A DNA stretch of 13,880 bases from Methanospirillum sp. (GTDB taxonomy: Archaea > Halobacteriota > Methanomicrobia > Methanomicrobiales > Methanospirillaceae): the NCBI GenBank assembly GCA_028695895.1, contig JAQVIE010000013.1, positions 1 to 13,880 on the forward strand, given 5' to 3'. Position numbers and translations under genes: made by a program. Shown here piece after piece: positions 6,596-13,880 of this stretch. Position 1 is the first letter of the stretch, and each line of letters begins with the position of its first letter. The notes beneath the pieces were generated by a model. That model saw nothing but the letters and a program-made list of their open reading frames with translations. It searched no databases and was not told the origin of the DNA.

Positions 6596-9500
6596 ATGAA
6601 GATGTCGGCAGAGAAAATCACTGTCCTGGCAGTAGATGATGAAGAAGAGATTCTTGGGATAATCAGCCAGTATCTCTCCGAAGATGAAAATTTTGTCGTC
6701 ATCGGGGCAAGTTCTGTCGGTGAAGCACTGGAGATAATGACACATCATGATATTTCTGCCATTGTTTCAGATTACCTAATGCCAGGAACAAATGGTATTG
6801 AATTTCTCTCTCTTTTAAGAGAACAAGGAAATTCCGTCCCATTTATTCTTTTTACAGGAAAAGGTTGCGAGGAAGTGGTTATCCAGTCATTAAACCTTGG
6901 AGCAGACTTTTATATTGTTAAAGGAGAAGACCCGGCTCTTCAGTTTCAGATGCTGAAAATGCAGATCCTTTCTCTGATTGAGAAAAAGAAATCTGCTGAA
7001 GCTCTTGTTATAAGTCTTAAAGAAAACCGACAGATGTTGTCACAACTAAGAGCAACCCTTGAAGCAACCGAGGAAGGCATCCTGGTAACAGACCAGAATG
7101 GATTTATCCGGAATTTCAATGAACAGTTTTTACATTTATGGGACCTCTCTTCAGATGCTATACAAAATATCCATATTGACTCATTATTAAAGCATTTCTC
7201 CCATGTTATTTCAGACCCCCTGATTATCACTGAAATGACAAAAACCGGAGATGAGCCACGGTCTCAGAAAAAACACACCTTTCATCGCCCTGATGGGAAA
7301 ATTCTTGAAATATTTATCCATTCCCAGCGGTGTGATGGACAGATTATTGGAACAGTATTCAGTTTCAGGGATATAACCACCCGGATAAAGGCAGAAATCC
7401 AGCTCCAGGAGAGTCGGGAACGGTTTAGAATACTCTTTGACCAGTCCCCGGTAAGTCATATGGCAATCAGCCCTGATGGAAAAATTACAGATGTAAACCA
7501 GGCCTGGCTTGCCTTAATGAAAAAAACCAGGGAAACAGTTATAAATCTGCCATTTGACAAGATTATTGCTGATAAATCAAAACTCCGCTTTTTTGCATGC
7601 CTGAAAGAAATTCTCAATTCAAACCATAAGCACAGTCTTGAACTGGTGCTGATTAACGGGGATGGTGAATTAATTACAGTCCTCGTGGATGGGAGCACAA
7701 TAAGGAAAAATAATGGTACAATTTCTCATATTCAATGTATTTTACGAGATATCACATATCAAAGAAAAACAGAAAAACGACTTCTCTGGGCCGAATCCCT
7801 GCTGAATGAGATAGTAAACATGCTTCCTTTTGGGATCTGCGTTACAAGAAACAGAAATCTTGAAATATTCTATCATAACAGGCATTTTCTGGATGTCTGG
7901 GGTGATGAAATAATAACAGACCTGCCTAAAACAGGAAGAACTGCCTCACTACAGGACTTTTTTTCAGTATCAGAAGGGTTTTTTGAACATCCATTGCATT
8001 CATGGAATCCGGATGTTTGTAAAAACCCGGATATCTCTTGCAGAGATATTGAACTACCTAAAAAGCACGTTATCAGAGAATTCAGTCGTCGTCTTTCAGA
8101 CGGAAATGGAGAAGAGCGGATTCTCTGGGCATTTGAGGACATTACGCGATTTAAAAATCAGGAAGAAGAGATTCGCAGGTATACACGAAAGATAGAGATC
8201 CTAAGCCGGCTCATCTCCCTCTCTGGCAGGGCAGGTTCTGTCACTCACCTGTGTGAACTCTCATTATCAGCCCTGATTTCAGTCTTACATTTTGACGGAG
8301 GTATATTCTACCTTCTTTCAGATGAAAGGAAAAAAGCTGTGATGACTGCAAAATCAGGACTTTCTCAGGATATTATACTTGAAATGGCTGAGATTAACCC
8401 TGATGATTATGCATTTCTCTATTCAGAGGGAAAACCACTTTTTACCAATAATCTCTCTTATATCATGCCTGAATTTGCTAAAAAATGGGAAATATCAGGG
8501 TCTGCATTTATTCCAGTGTTGTCTGGTGAAAAAATTATCGGGTCAATCCATCTGATCAGCAACAGACCGGTTCCCATCTCAATTGAAGAACAACAAATTT
8601 TACTTGGAATTGGAAACGAAATTGGAAATGGTTTACAACGCCTGACTGATCAGAAACAGCTCGAAGAAGAGAGAAAAAATCTCGAAAATCTGGTCCAGTC
8701 TATAAAAGACCTGGCCTTTGTAATAGATGAAGCTACCACAACCATCCTTGCAATAAACGAGGAAGTAATAATAAAAACAGGCCTATGCAAGGAAAACCTT
8801 ATAGGCCGAACAATTTCTGAAAGTAAGACTCCTTATCTTACATATCTCCCTCTTAAAAAAGCAGTTAACGAACTGCAGCCTGTAAAATATGTAATTCCAC
8901 AGGCAGATGGTTCAAAAATAATAATGGAGACACAGATTACTTCAGGAACATGGAATGGTAAAAAAGCCTACTTCTGCATGTGTCGGGATATTTCATCAAT
9001 GATGCTGGCCCAGGAAGAAATTCGTCAATCAGAAGAACGGCTGAATGCAATATTTCTCACCTGCCCGATTGGTATCATCCTATTTGATCCGGATGATACC
9101 ATTATCCAGATAAACCCGGCAGCTCTGAACATGTTCGGGATAATGGATCCACTCGATCTTGCCAGGTACTCATACATGGATGATCCAAATATCTCTGATT
9201 TAACTAAAAAGAAAATTCAAAACCGTGAGATTTTTACCACGAAAATGTCTTATGATGTGTCAAAGATCAGATCCTCTCAATATTACCAGCAGGCCGGACC
9301 CAACTTAATTCATATAAAGGTAATGATGGTGCCGGTAACCTTTTCAGTTCCAAGAATGAATGAAGGCTACTATGTTCTGATTGAAGATATTACTGCTCAG
9401 CATCACATAGAATCAGAACTTCGCCGACTTACACAGAAACTTAACAGAATTATGGATGCCAGTGATGATGGATTTTTCTTTTATCATCTTCCTGATGATA

Positions 9501-10864
9501 CCATCTCCCTCTCACCCCGTCTAATCCGGATGCTTGGTCTCTCTATGAATCGTGAAGTGTACCCACTCCAAAATATTCTCATGTTTGTTCATGAGGATGA
9601 CAGGAATGTGTTACATTCTTTTTTTTGTTCATTAAAACAAGAAATGCGAGAATCTGTGTCACATGAAATCAGGATAAAACACCCTGAAGGCGGTTGGATC
9701 TGGGTCTACCTGAGAGGGAAGATAACCAGTTTTGATGATGCAGGAAATCCGCAAAGCTTTGCTGGAGCAATTACCGATATTACCCGAAGAAAAAAGAGTG
9801 AACAAAAACTTCTGGAAAGCGAAAACTTTAACAAAGGGCTGATTTCCAGTCTTCCTGAACATCTTATGATCTATGATAAATCCGGCACTATTCTTTTTGT
9901 AAATAAAAACTCATCCCATGCCAGACAAAGAATGAATCATGAAATAATCGGAAAAAACATTCTTGATTTCATTGTTCCTGAAAAACGTTCATTTGTCAGA
10001 TCTCAATTTGAAAAGAGAATCAAAGGGGAGATACTTGAACCATATGAAATACAGATCATGAGATCTGATGGCTCTGATATTTATGCAGAGGTTCAGGCAA
10101 CAGATATTCTTTACAAAGGAAACCCGGCAATCCTGACAATAATGACTGATATCACCGAACGAAAACAAAATGAAGAAAATATTGAGAGATATGCCGAGAC
10201 TCTTAAAGGTACAGTTGAAGCTCTTGCATCGTCAAATAAAAAGCTTAACCTTCTTTCAAATATTACAAGACACGATATTTTAAACCAGATTCATATAATC
10301 ATGAGTTACCTGGCACTTCTTAAAGAGTCACCGATTGATTCCAAAACGGAGCATTTTCTTGAAAAGATTGTAAATGCAGTTGGATTTGTTCAGAGACATA
10401 TTGAGTTTACAAGAAACTATCAGGATATTGGTGTCCACACTCCGGTCTGGCAAAATCCGGAAGATATCATCGAAAAACTCGACTTTGAAGGTAAGTATGT
10501 AGTTAAACATCTTGATAATCTTGAGATGTATGCAGATCCCCTTCTGCCAAAAATTTTCGAAAATCTTCTTGACAATTCTATCCGCCATGGTATGAATGTA
10601 ACATTAATTTCAATTAATTATGAAATTCAACCCGATAATCAACTAATGCTCATCTGGGAGGATAATGGAATCGGGATAGAGAAAGATAGCAAGAATCGAA
10701 TTTTTGAGAGAGGATATGGCAAAAACACCGGTCTGGGTCTTTTTTTAATTAAAGAGATCCTCTCTCTTTCTGGCATTTCTATACATGAAACAGGAGAAAT
10801 TGGGAAAGGAGCGAAATTTTGTCTTCTTATTCCTGAAGACAAGTACCGGTTCACCAATAGTTAA
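6596..10864 (+). CDS. Soluble REC-(PAS)3-GAF-(PAS)4 hybrid histidine kinase
   Basis: This 1422-residue cytoplasmic sensor kinase has no membrane segment. Its order is: receiver domain (about 7-125) with acidic pair D14/D15, phospho-acceptor D59 (VSDYLMPG), T87 and K109; PAS at about 150-265, 268-395 and 395-522; GAF at about 535-682; PAS at about 689-808, 813-942, 945-1069 (PAS_3 type, ending GGWIWVYLRG) and 1069-1192. Most PAS units end in a (R/E/T)DIT motif, as S-box domains do. The dimerisation helix carries H1226 in NITRHDILNQI, a methanogen-type H-box. The ATPase domain shows N-box N1323/N1327 (ENLLDNSIRHG), G1 DNGIGI (D1356) and G2 GLGLF (1379-1383). All catalytic residues are present, so it should be active. 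The N-terminal receiver implies control by another kinase; ligands are unknown. No partner regulator is nearby. ATG 6602 is an alternative start. A T8 run lies at 9619-9626. Confidence 0.97.
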   Translation: MKMSAEKITVLAVDDEEEILGIISQYLSEDENFVVIGASSVGEALEIMTHHDISAIVSDYLMPGTNGIEFLSLLREQGNSVPFILFTGKGCEEVVIQSLNLGADFYIVKGEDPALQFQMLKMQILSLIEKKKSAEALVISLKENRQMLSQLRATLEATEEGILVTDQNGFIRNFNEQFLHLWDLSSDAIQNIHIDSLLKHFSHVISDPLIITEMTKTGDEPRSQKKHTFHRPDGKILEIFIHSQRCDGQIIGTVFSFRDITTRIKAEIQLQESRERFRILFDQSPVSHMAISPDGKITDVNQAWLALMKKTRETVINLPFDKIIADKSKLRFFACLKEILNSNHKHSLELVLINGDGELITVLVDGSTIRKNNGTISHIQCILRDITYQRKTEKRLLWAESLLNEIVNMLPFGICVTRNRNLEIFYHNRHFLDVWGDEIITDLPKTGRTASLQDFFSVSEGFFEHPLHSWNPDVCKNPDISCRDIELPKKHVIREFSRRLSDGNGEERILWAFEDITRFKNQEEEIRRYTRKIEILSRLISLSGRAGSVTHLCELSLSALISVLHFDGGIFYLLSDERKKAVMTAKSGLSQDIILEMAEINPDDYAFLYSEGKPLFTNNLSYIMPEFAKKWEISGSAFIPVLSGEKIIGSIHLISNRPVPISIEEQQILLGIGNEIGNGLQRLTDQKQLEEERKNLENLVQSIKDLAFVIDEATTTILAINEEVIIKTGLCKENLIGRTISESKTPYLTYLPLKKAVNELQPVKYVIPQADGSKIIMETQITSGTWNGKKAYFCMCRDISSMMLAQEEIRQSEERLNAIFLTCPIGIILFDPDDTIIQINPAALNMFGIMDPLDLARYSYMDDPNISDLTKKKIQNREIFTTKMSYDVSKIRSSQYYQQAGPNLIHIKVMMVPVTFSVPRMNEGYYVLIEDITAQHHIESELRRLTQKLNRIMDASDDGFFFYHLPDDTISLSPRLIRMLGLSMNREVYPLQNILMFVHEDDRNVLHSFFCSLKQEMRESVSHEIRIKHPEGGWIWVYLRGKITSFDDAGNPQSFAGAITDITRRKKSEQKLLESENFNKGLISSLPEHLMIYDKSGTILFVNKNSSHARQRMNHEIIGKNILDFIVPEKRSFVRSQFEKRIKGEILEPYEIQIMRSDGSDIYAEVQATDILYKGNPAILTIMTDITERKQNEENIERYAETLKGTVEALASSNKKLNLLSNITRHDILNQIHIIMSYLALLKESPIDSKTEHFLEKIVNAVGFVQRHIEFTRNYQDIGVHTPVWQNPEDIIEKLDFEGKYVVKHLDNLEMYADPLLPKIFENLLDNSIRHGMNVTLISINYEIQPDNQLMLIWEDNGIGIEKDSKNRIFERGYGKNTGLGLFLIKEILSLSGISIHETGEIGKGAKFCLLIPEDKYRFTNS

Positions 10865-10871
10865 GAATCAT

Positions 10872-10914
10872 GAGGATAGCTAAAAACCTCAAAGGAAGGT
10901 TATTAGCTATTCTC
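10872..10914. terminator. Long hairpin between convergent kinase and glycosylase genes
   Basis: Arms 10872-10889 and 10897-10914 pair over 18 positions, with one A-A mismatch (10884/10902), one G-T pair (10875/10911) and a 7-base loop (CAAAGGA). It begins 8 bases after the kinase stop and its right arm touches the last base of the glycosylase stop codon. Position and symmetry suit a bidirectional transcription end signal or an mRNA-stabilising structure. There is no long T-run on either side, so factor-independent termination is not certain. Confidence 0.6.
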
Positions 10915-11594
10915 TAATGATTATGTGCATACCGGCATTGAATAATTCCGGTATCCCTGACTGGGCAGGCCGAGCAATTGGGATTTTTTTTGCATATCCT
11001 GTTTCCTAAGTATACTATCTGGGCATGAAAATCATTGTATAAGGAGACATCAGAAGGCAGACGATCCATAAAAAACTCCTGCATCCGTGTATATGTTATA
11101 TTTTCCTCAAACCATCCCTGCCTTGAGCCGATCCGCCGGGTATATGCATCTGCCACGAAGACGGGCTTTTCAAGGGCGTATAACAGGATTGAATCCACCG
11201 TTTCGGGCCCGAATCCGGAAAGAGTTAGTAATTCTCTCCTGACCTTAAGGCAGGGCAGGGAAGCCATTTTGGATATTTCACCATCACAGTTTTCAAGAAA
11301 CCAGGAAAGAAATACCATTATTTTTCCTGCTTTCTGGTTATAATACCGCGAAGAGCGGATCAAAGGAGCAATTGTATACTCTCCAGCCTGAAATAATAAA
11401 TGTGGATCCATCAATCCTGCCTCTTTTAATGCACAGACTGCCTTATATGCACCTGTCCATGATACATTCTGTGCCAGTATTGCACCGATTATCGTTTCAA
11501 ATGCAGACTCAGCCGGCCACCAGTGTTGCAGCCCGTGTGCATCCTTTAAAGCAGAATAAAATGCAATAAGAGGTGCTTCGATCCTTTCGCTCAT
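10914..11594 (-). CDS. Endonuclease III-superfamily (HhH-GPD) DNA glycosylase, likely monofunctional
   Basis: The 226-residue protein is a base-excision-repair glycosylase of the HhH-GPD fold. The helix-hairpin-helix is LSGFGPETVDSILLYA (125-140) and the catalytic aspartate is D149 in VFVADAYTRRI. At the place where endonuclease III has its Schiff-base lysine (GRKTA) this protein has E131 (GPETV), so it should lack lyase activity. The N-terminal WWPAESAFETIIGAILAQN is characteristic of 'endonuclease III-related' proteins and of the MagIII 3-methyladenine glycosylase branch; substrate assignment is inference. C-terminal cysteines C201, C207, C210 and C220 could hold a [4Fe-4S] cluster, but their spacing (5, 2, 9) differs from the usual 6, 2, 5. 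It is a single gene, convergent with the kinase and divergent from the hsdR remnant. No ribosome-binding site is evident at the ATG. Confidence 0.9.
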   Translation of the reverse strand: MSERIEAPLIAFYSALKDAHGLQHWWPAESAFETIIGAILAQNVSWTGAYKAVCALKEAGLMDPHLLFQAGEYTIAPLIRSSRYYNQKAGKIMVFLSWFLENCDGEISKMASLPCLKVRRELLTLSGFGPETVDSILLYALEKPVFVADAYTRRIGSRQGWFEENITYTRMQEFFMDRLPSDVSLYNDFHAQIVYLGNRICKKNPNCSACPVRDTGIIQCRYAHNH

Positions 11595-11627
11595 TTAAGA
11601 TACATGCAGGTGTTTGAAAAGATGAGG

Positions 11628-11639
11628 ATATAATATAAT
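11628..11639 (-). promoter_or_regulatory. TATA-like element of the glycosylase gene
   Basis: The minus strand reads ATTATATTATAT, centred about 39 bases before the ATG at 11594. This predicts a very short leader of about 12 nt and agrees with the absence of a ribosome-binding site. It is based on position and composition only. Confidence 0.45.
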
Positions 11640-11760
11640 GGACGGTCCACAAAGACATTGTCGCCTGGATCCGGACATTGCGAAGAAATTCCTGATACGA
11701 AGAGATATGGGCGCTTTTCTCGGGCCACTGCCACCTTTAAAGTTTGTATAAAGAATAACC

Positions 11761-11769
11761 ATATTTATC
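11761..11769 (+). promoter_or_regulatory. TATA-like element upstream of the hsdR remnant and hsdM
   Basis: ATATTTATC lies 37-45 bases before the hsdR-remnant ATG codons (11806 and 11812). A second AT-rich candidate, GTATAAAG, lies at 11746-11753. Either could drive the damaged reading frame together with hsdM. This is inferred from position and composition. Confidence 0.4.
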
Positions 11770-11805
11770 ATTCCACATTCCAGATATCTTTCCAATGCAG
11801 ATACA

Positions 11806-12014
11806 ATGACCATGAACCAGAATCCGGAACAGACGGCAGGGGATACCATCGACCGGAAACTGATTGAATCCGGGTTCGCGGTTCAGGATCATAGACACAC
11901 CGACTGGAAGGTATCTCCCGGAATTGTGGTCAGGGAGTATAAGGCCGATGCCCTGCAGACGGTTATGTTCTGTTTGTGGACCGGGTTTTTATACGGGTTA
12001 TCGAGGCAGTATAA
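11806..12014 (+). pseudogene. hsdR remnant: frameshifted, truncated N-terminus of a Type I restriction subunit
   Basis: The first part reads MNQNPEQTAGDTIDRKLIES, then GFAVQDH and PGIVVREYKADA (from ATG 11812, or 11806 with two extra residues). This is the N-terminal signature of EcoEI-like HsdR, the ATP-dependent restriction and translocation subunit. After the GAT-GCC codons (11947-11952) the match moves to another frame at 11955, which reads ADGYVLFVDRVFIRVIEAV and stops at 12012-12014. Restoring one C in the run at 11951-11953 would give DAPADGYVLFVD, exactly the family pattern (GPADYVLFVD), so a single-base loss explains the shift. The rest of the usual gene (nuclease core, helicase motors, about 700 or more residues) is absent. 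The expected catalytic ExK (IEAK) reads EAV followed by a stop. If translated unshifted the product is 71 residues ending at 12021. It occupies the usual hsdR place directly before hsdM. Confidence 0.82.
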
Positions 12015-12080
12015 GAATTAAAAAAGGAACATCAGAGAACAGGGTTTAGAGATTCTAACAAAGGGATTACAGAGCATATC

Positions 12081-13880
12081 ATGCCACAACTTGAACTCAT
12101 CGAAGCAATTGAGAAACGTCTATGGAAATCGGCGGATAATCTTCGTGCAAACTCAAACTTTGCCAGCAATGAATATTTCCTTCCAGTGATGGGACTTATC
12201 TTTCTTCGGCATGCATACAGCCGGTATCTCATGGTTAAGGATGAGATTGAAAAGACTCTGCCAAAGCGTGGAGGAAAAACCCGTGCTCTCACCAAGGAGG
12301 ATTTCTCCCAGAAGAGTGCCATCTATCTTCGCCCTGAAGCACAGTATGATTACCTGGTCTCTCTTCCGGATAGCATCGACCGTGCGGGTGCAATCATAGC
12401 TGCGATGGAGTCAATTGAGGAGGATTATGATCTTGAAGGAGTTCTTCCAAAGGAAGAATATCGTGCTCTTGAGAATGATGTCCTGAAACAGACTCTTCAG
12501 ATCTTAAACCCGGATGAGCTGAAACGGGCCTCCGGTGACGTATTCGGCAGGATATATGAGTACTTCCTTACCCAGTTTGCCGACCTCAAAGCCCACGACA
12601 ATGGTGAGTTTTTCACACCGGTATCTCTGGTTTCACTTATTGCCAATATCATCGAACCGAAGGAAGGGATTGTGCTTGATCCGGCCTGTGGTTCAGGTGG
12701 TATGTTTGTCCAGAGTGCTCATTTTGTCGAACGGTTAAACCAGAATCCGACTGAACATCTGACATTCAAGGGGATGGAGAAGAATGCGACTACCATCCGG
12801 CTTGCCAGGATGAACCTGACCGTTCATGGTCTGGAAGGGGATATCATGAAGGCTATAACCTATTACCAGGATCCTCATGAACTCTTTTTAAAAGCGGATT
12901 ATGTGATGGCAAATCCTCCGTTCAATGTTGACGAAGTGGATGCCGATAAGGTAAGGAATGATCCCCGTCTTCCGTTTGGTCTTCCAGGAGTGAATAACCA
13001 GGATAAGGTCTCGAACGGCAACTATCTCTGGATTAGTTACTTTTACAGTTACCTGAATGAAAAGGGCCGGGCCGGGTTTGTGATGTCTTCCCAGGCATCA
13101 AGTGCAGGACGGGACGAAGCAAAGGTCAGGCAGAAACTGGTGGAGACCGGGGCGGTTGAAGTCATGGTCTCTATCCGGTCAAATTTTTTTTACACCCGGA
13201 CGGTTCCCTGTGAGCTCTGGTTTTTGAACCGGGCCAAACCGGAGGAGATGAAGGATTCGGTCCTGATGATTGATGCCCGGAATATCTTCCGGAAGGTGAC
13301 GAGGAAGATCTATGATTTCAGTCCAGAGCAGGAGCAGAATATTCTTGCTATTGTCTGGCTGTACCGGGGTGAGACAGAGCGGTACCTTGATCTGGTCTCC
13401 CGGTACTGTGAGAGGATGCTAAAAGAGGCTGAGTCAGCGGTCAATTCAGGAGATGAGAATCTCCTCAATCAGTTCTGCCAGAAGATGGCTCTCCTTTCAG
13501 ACACCGCCCGGCCCTATATCATCAGGCTTGCCGGCGATCATGCAGCCGGAGAGATGTTCTCTGAGCTTGAAGGAGAGAACGCCAGGGTTAATGAGGACAT
13601 TGCCGGGTTTGCCAAGGCTACATCGCATGAACTGAATCTCTGGAAGAGACAGGATACCTCAAACGGAGGGCTTAAGAAGGCAGTTGACCGGCTTTCTTCT
13701 CTTGCTGATATGAGTCATTCACTGGTAACCCAGGTGGATCTGATAACAAAACTTGCAAACCGGCTTATTGAGACCTGTGAGAAGGACGATCAGGCGAAAG
13801 AGTCGGGTCTTTGGTCAGGTCGTGATATGAACCGTATTCTGAAGGATGTTGAAGGTGTCCGGGAGGATCTGGTTTTCGAT
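12081..13880 (+). CDS. hsdM: Type I restriction-modification DNA methyltransferase subunit HsdM (open at the right edge)
   Basis: From ATG 12081 the frame is open for 600 codons to the window end. HsdM is the N6-adenine methyltransferase subunit that works with the specificity subunit HsdS. An N-terminal helical HsdM_N domain (about 8-135: EAIEKRLWKSADNLRANS) is followed by the N6_Mtase domain: GEFFTPVSLV precedes it, motif I DPACGSGGMF starts at D200, KGMEKNATTIRLARMNL follows, and the catalytic motif IV NPPF is at 278-281. After about 430 the protein is helical and charged, as in long HsdM proteins of EcoEI-like systems. All catalytic motifs are intact. The start is 66 bases after the hsdR-remnant stop; a weak AAGGGAT (12061-12067) is the only ribosome-binding candidate. 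G+C is higher and Arg codons shift to CGG compared with the kinase gene. A T8 run lies at 13184-13191. hsdS is not in the window. Confidence 0.97.
   Translation, partial: MPQLELIEAIEKRLWKSADNLRANSNFASNEYFLPVMGLIFLRHAYSRYLMVKDEIEKTLPKRGGKTRALTKEDFSQKSAIYLRPEAQYDYLVSLPDSIDRAGAIIAAMESIEEDYDLEGVLPKEEYRALENDVLKQTLQILNPDELKRASGDVFGRIYEYFLTQFADLKAHDNGEFFTPVSLVSLIANIIEPKEGIVLDPACGSGGMFVQSAHFVERLNQNPTEHLTFKGMEKNATTIRLARMNLTVHGLEGDIMKAITYYQDPHELFLKADYVMANPPFNVDEVDADKVRNDPRLPFGLPGVNNQDKVSNGNYLWISYFYSYLNEKGRAGFVMSSQASSAGRDEAKVRQKLVETGAVEVMVSIRSNFFYTRTVPCELWFLNRAKPEEMKDSVLMIDARNIFRKVTRKIYDFSPEQEQNILAIVWLYRGETERYLDLVSRYCERMLKEAESAVNSGDENLLNQFCQKMALLSDTARPYIIRLAGDHAAGEMFSELEGENARVNEDIAGFAKATSHELNLWKRQDTSNGGLKKAVDRLSSLADMSHSLVTQVDLITKLANRLIETCEKDDQAKESGLWSGRDMNRILKDVEGVREDLVFD

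Larger units (their letters stand above)
11595..11805. other. Divergent intergenic region before the Type I R-M locus
   Basis: No protein-coding gene is supported in these 211 bases. Short open frames exist on both strands but match no family and run into the flanking genes in conflicting frames. The stretch holds the probable promoters of the glycosylase (left) and the hsdR remnant (right). No tRNA, array or long inverted repeat is seen. Confidence 0.6.

Noticed and set aside
9619..9626. T8 run in the kinase gene as a phase-variation site
   Set aside because: The gene is AT-rich, so an 8-T run is unremarkable by chance, and the frame is intact on both sides.
11595..11849. Minus-strand 84-codon open frame before the glycosylase
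   Set aside because: It runs antisense to the hsdR remnant start, covers the promoter regions of both flanking genes, and shows no recognisable motif.
11658..11867. Plus-strand 69-codon open frame before the hsdR remnant
   Set aside because: It overlaps the hsdR start in a different frame and crosses the TATA-like elements; no family resemblance.
12211..13635. Several short open frames on both strands inside hsdM
   Set aside because: All are shadows of the 600-codon hsdM frame, which carries the DPACGSGG and NPPF motifs.
1..13880. CRISPR array, tRNA/rRNA genes, insertion sequences or attachment sites
   Set aside because: No regularly spaced direct repeats, cloverleaf-like segments, transposase motifs or flanking terminal inverted repeats were seen on reading the whole window.

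Overview
The window looks like chromosomal DNA of a methanogenic archaeon, most likely a Methanomicrobiales member close to Methanospirillum. This placement is inference. It rests on an archaeal sliding clamp (PCNA) followed by the large subunit of archaeal primase, on archaeal TATA boxes with short or absent leaders, on a giant soluble REC/PAS/GAF histidine kinase with an RHDxxNQ-type H-box of the kind abundant in these methanogens, and on moderate G+C.

Layout. (1) Positions 3-1137, minus strand: pcn, then the 5' third of priL, which runs off the left edge; a replication operon. (2) 1138-1229: a compact divergent promoter whose near-palindromic TATA-like element could serve both directions. 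(3) 1230-4453, plus strand: rlmE (23S rRNA 2'-O-methyltransferase), moaA (molybdopterin/tungstopterin biosynthesis, start overlapping the rlmE end), a small uncharacterised protein, and an M20 metallopeptidase/deacylase, closely packed as one probable operon. (4) 4435-6485, minus strand: an exported, membrane-anchored surface protein followed by a cytoplasmic TPR protein joined by an ATGA stop/start overlap; this pair converges on the M20 gene with a 19-base tail-to-tail overlap. (5) 6596-10864, plus strand: a 1422-residue soluble hybrid histidine kinase with a receiver domain at its N-terminus, probably translated from a leaderless mRNA. (6) 10872-10914: a strong hairpin between convergent genes. 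(7) 10914-11594, minus strand: an HhH-GPD DNA glycosylase of the endonuclease III superfamily lacking the catalytic lysine. (8) 11806-13880, plus strand: a Type I restriction-modification locus, consisting of a frameshifted 5' stub of hsdR and then hsdM, which is open to the right edge. G+C and codon use visibly change here, suggesting an accessory island.

Regions 1-4 and 7 are mostly housekeeping: replication, rRNA modification, cofactor synthesis, peptide or amino-acid hydrolysis and base-excision repair. The accessory and more unusual parts are the orphan multi-sensor kinase, the surface/TPR pair and the damaged Type I locus. The most notable observation is the hsdR stub directly before hsdM. 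Its reading frame can be followed through a single-base loss up to the nuclease catalytic region, where it stops just where the catalytic lysine would be expected, so the locus as seen here has lost its linked restriction subunit. I found no tRNA, rRNA, CRISPR array or complete transposable element, and nothing I can defend as a wholly new multi-gene system.
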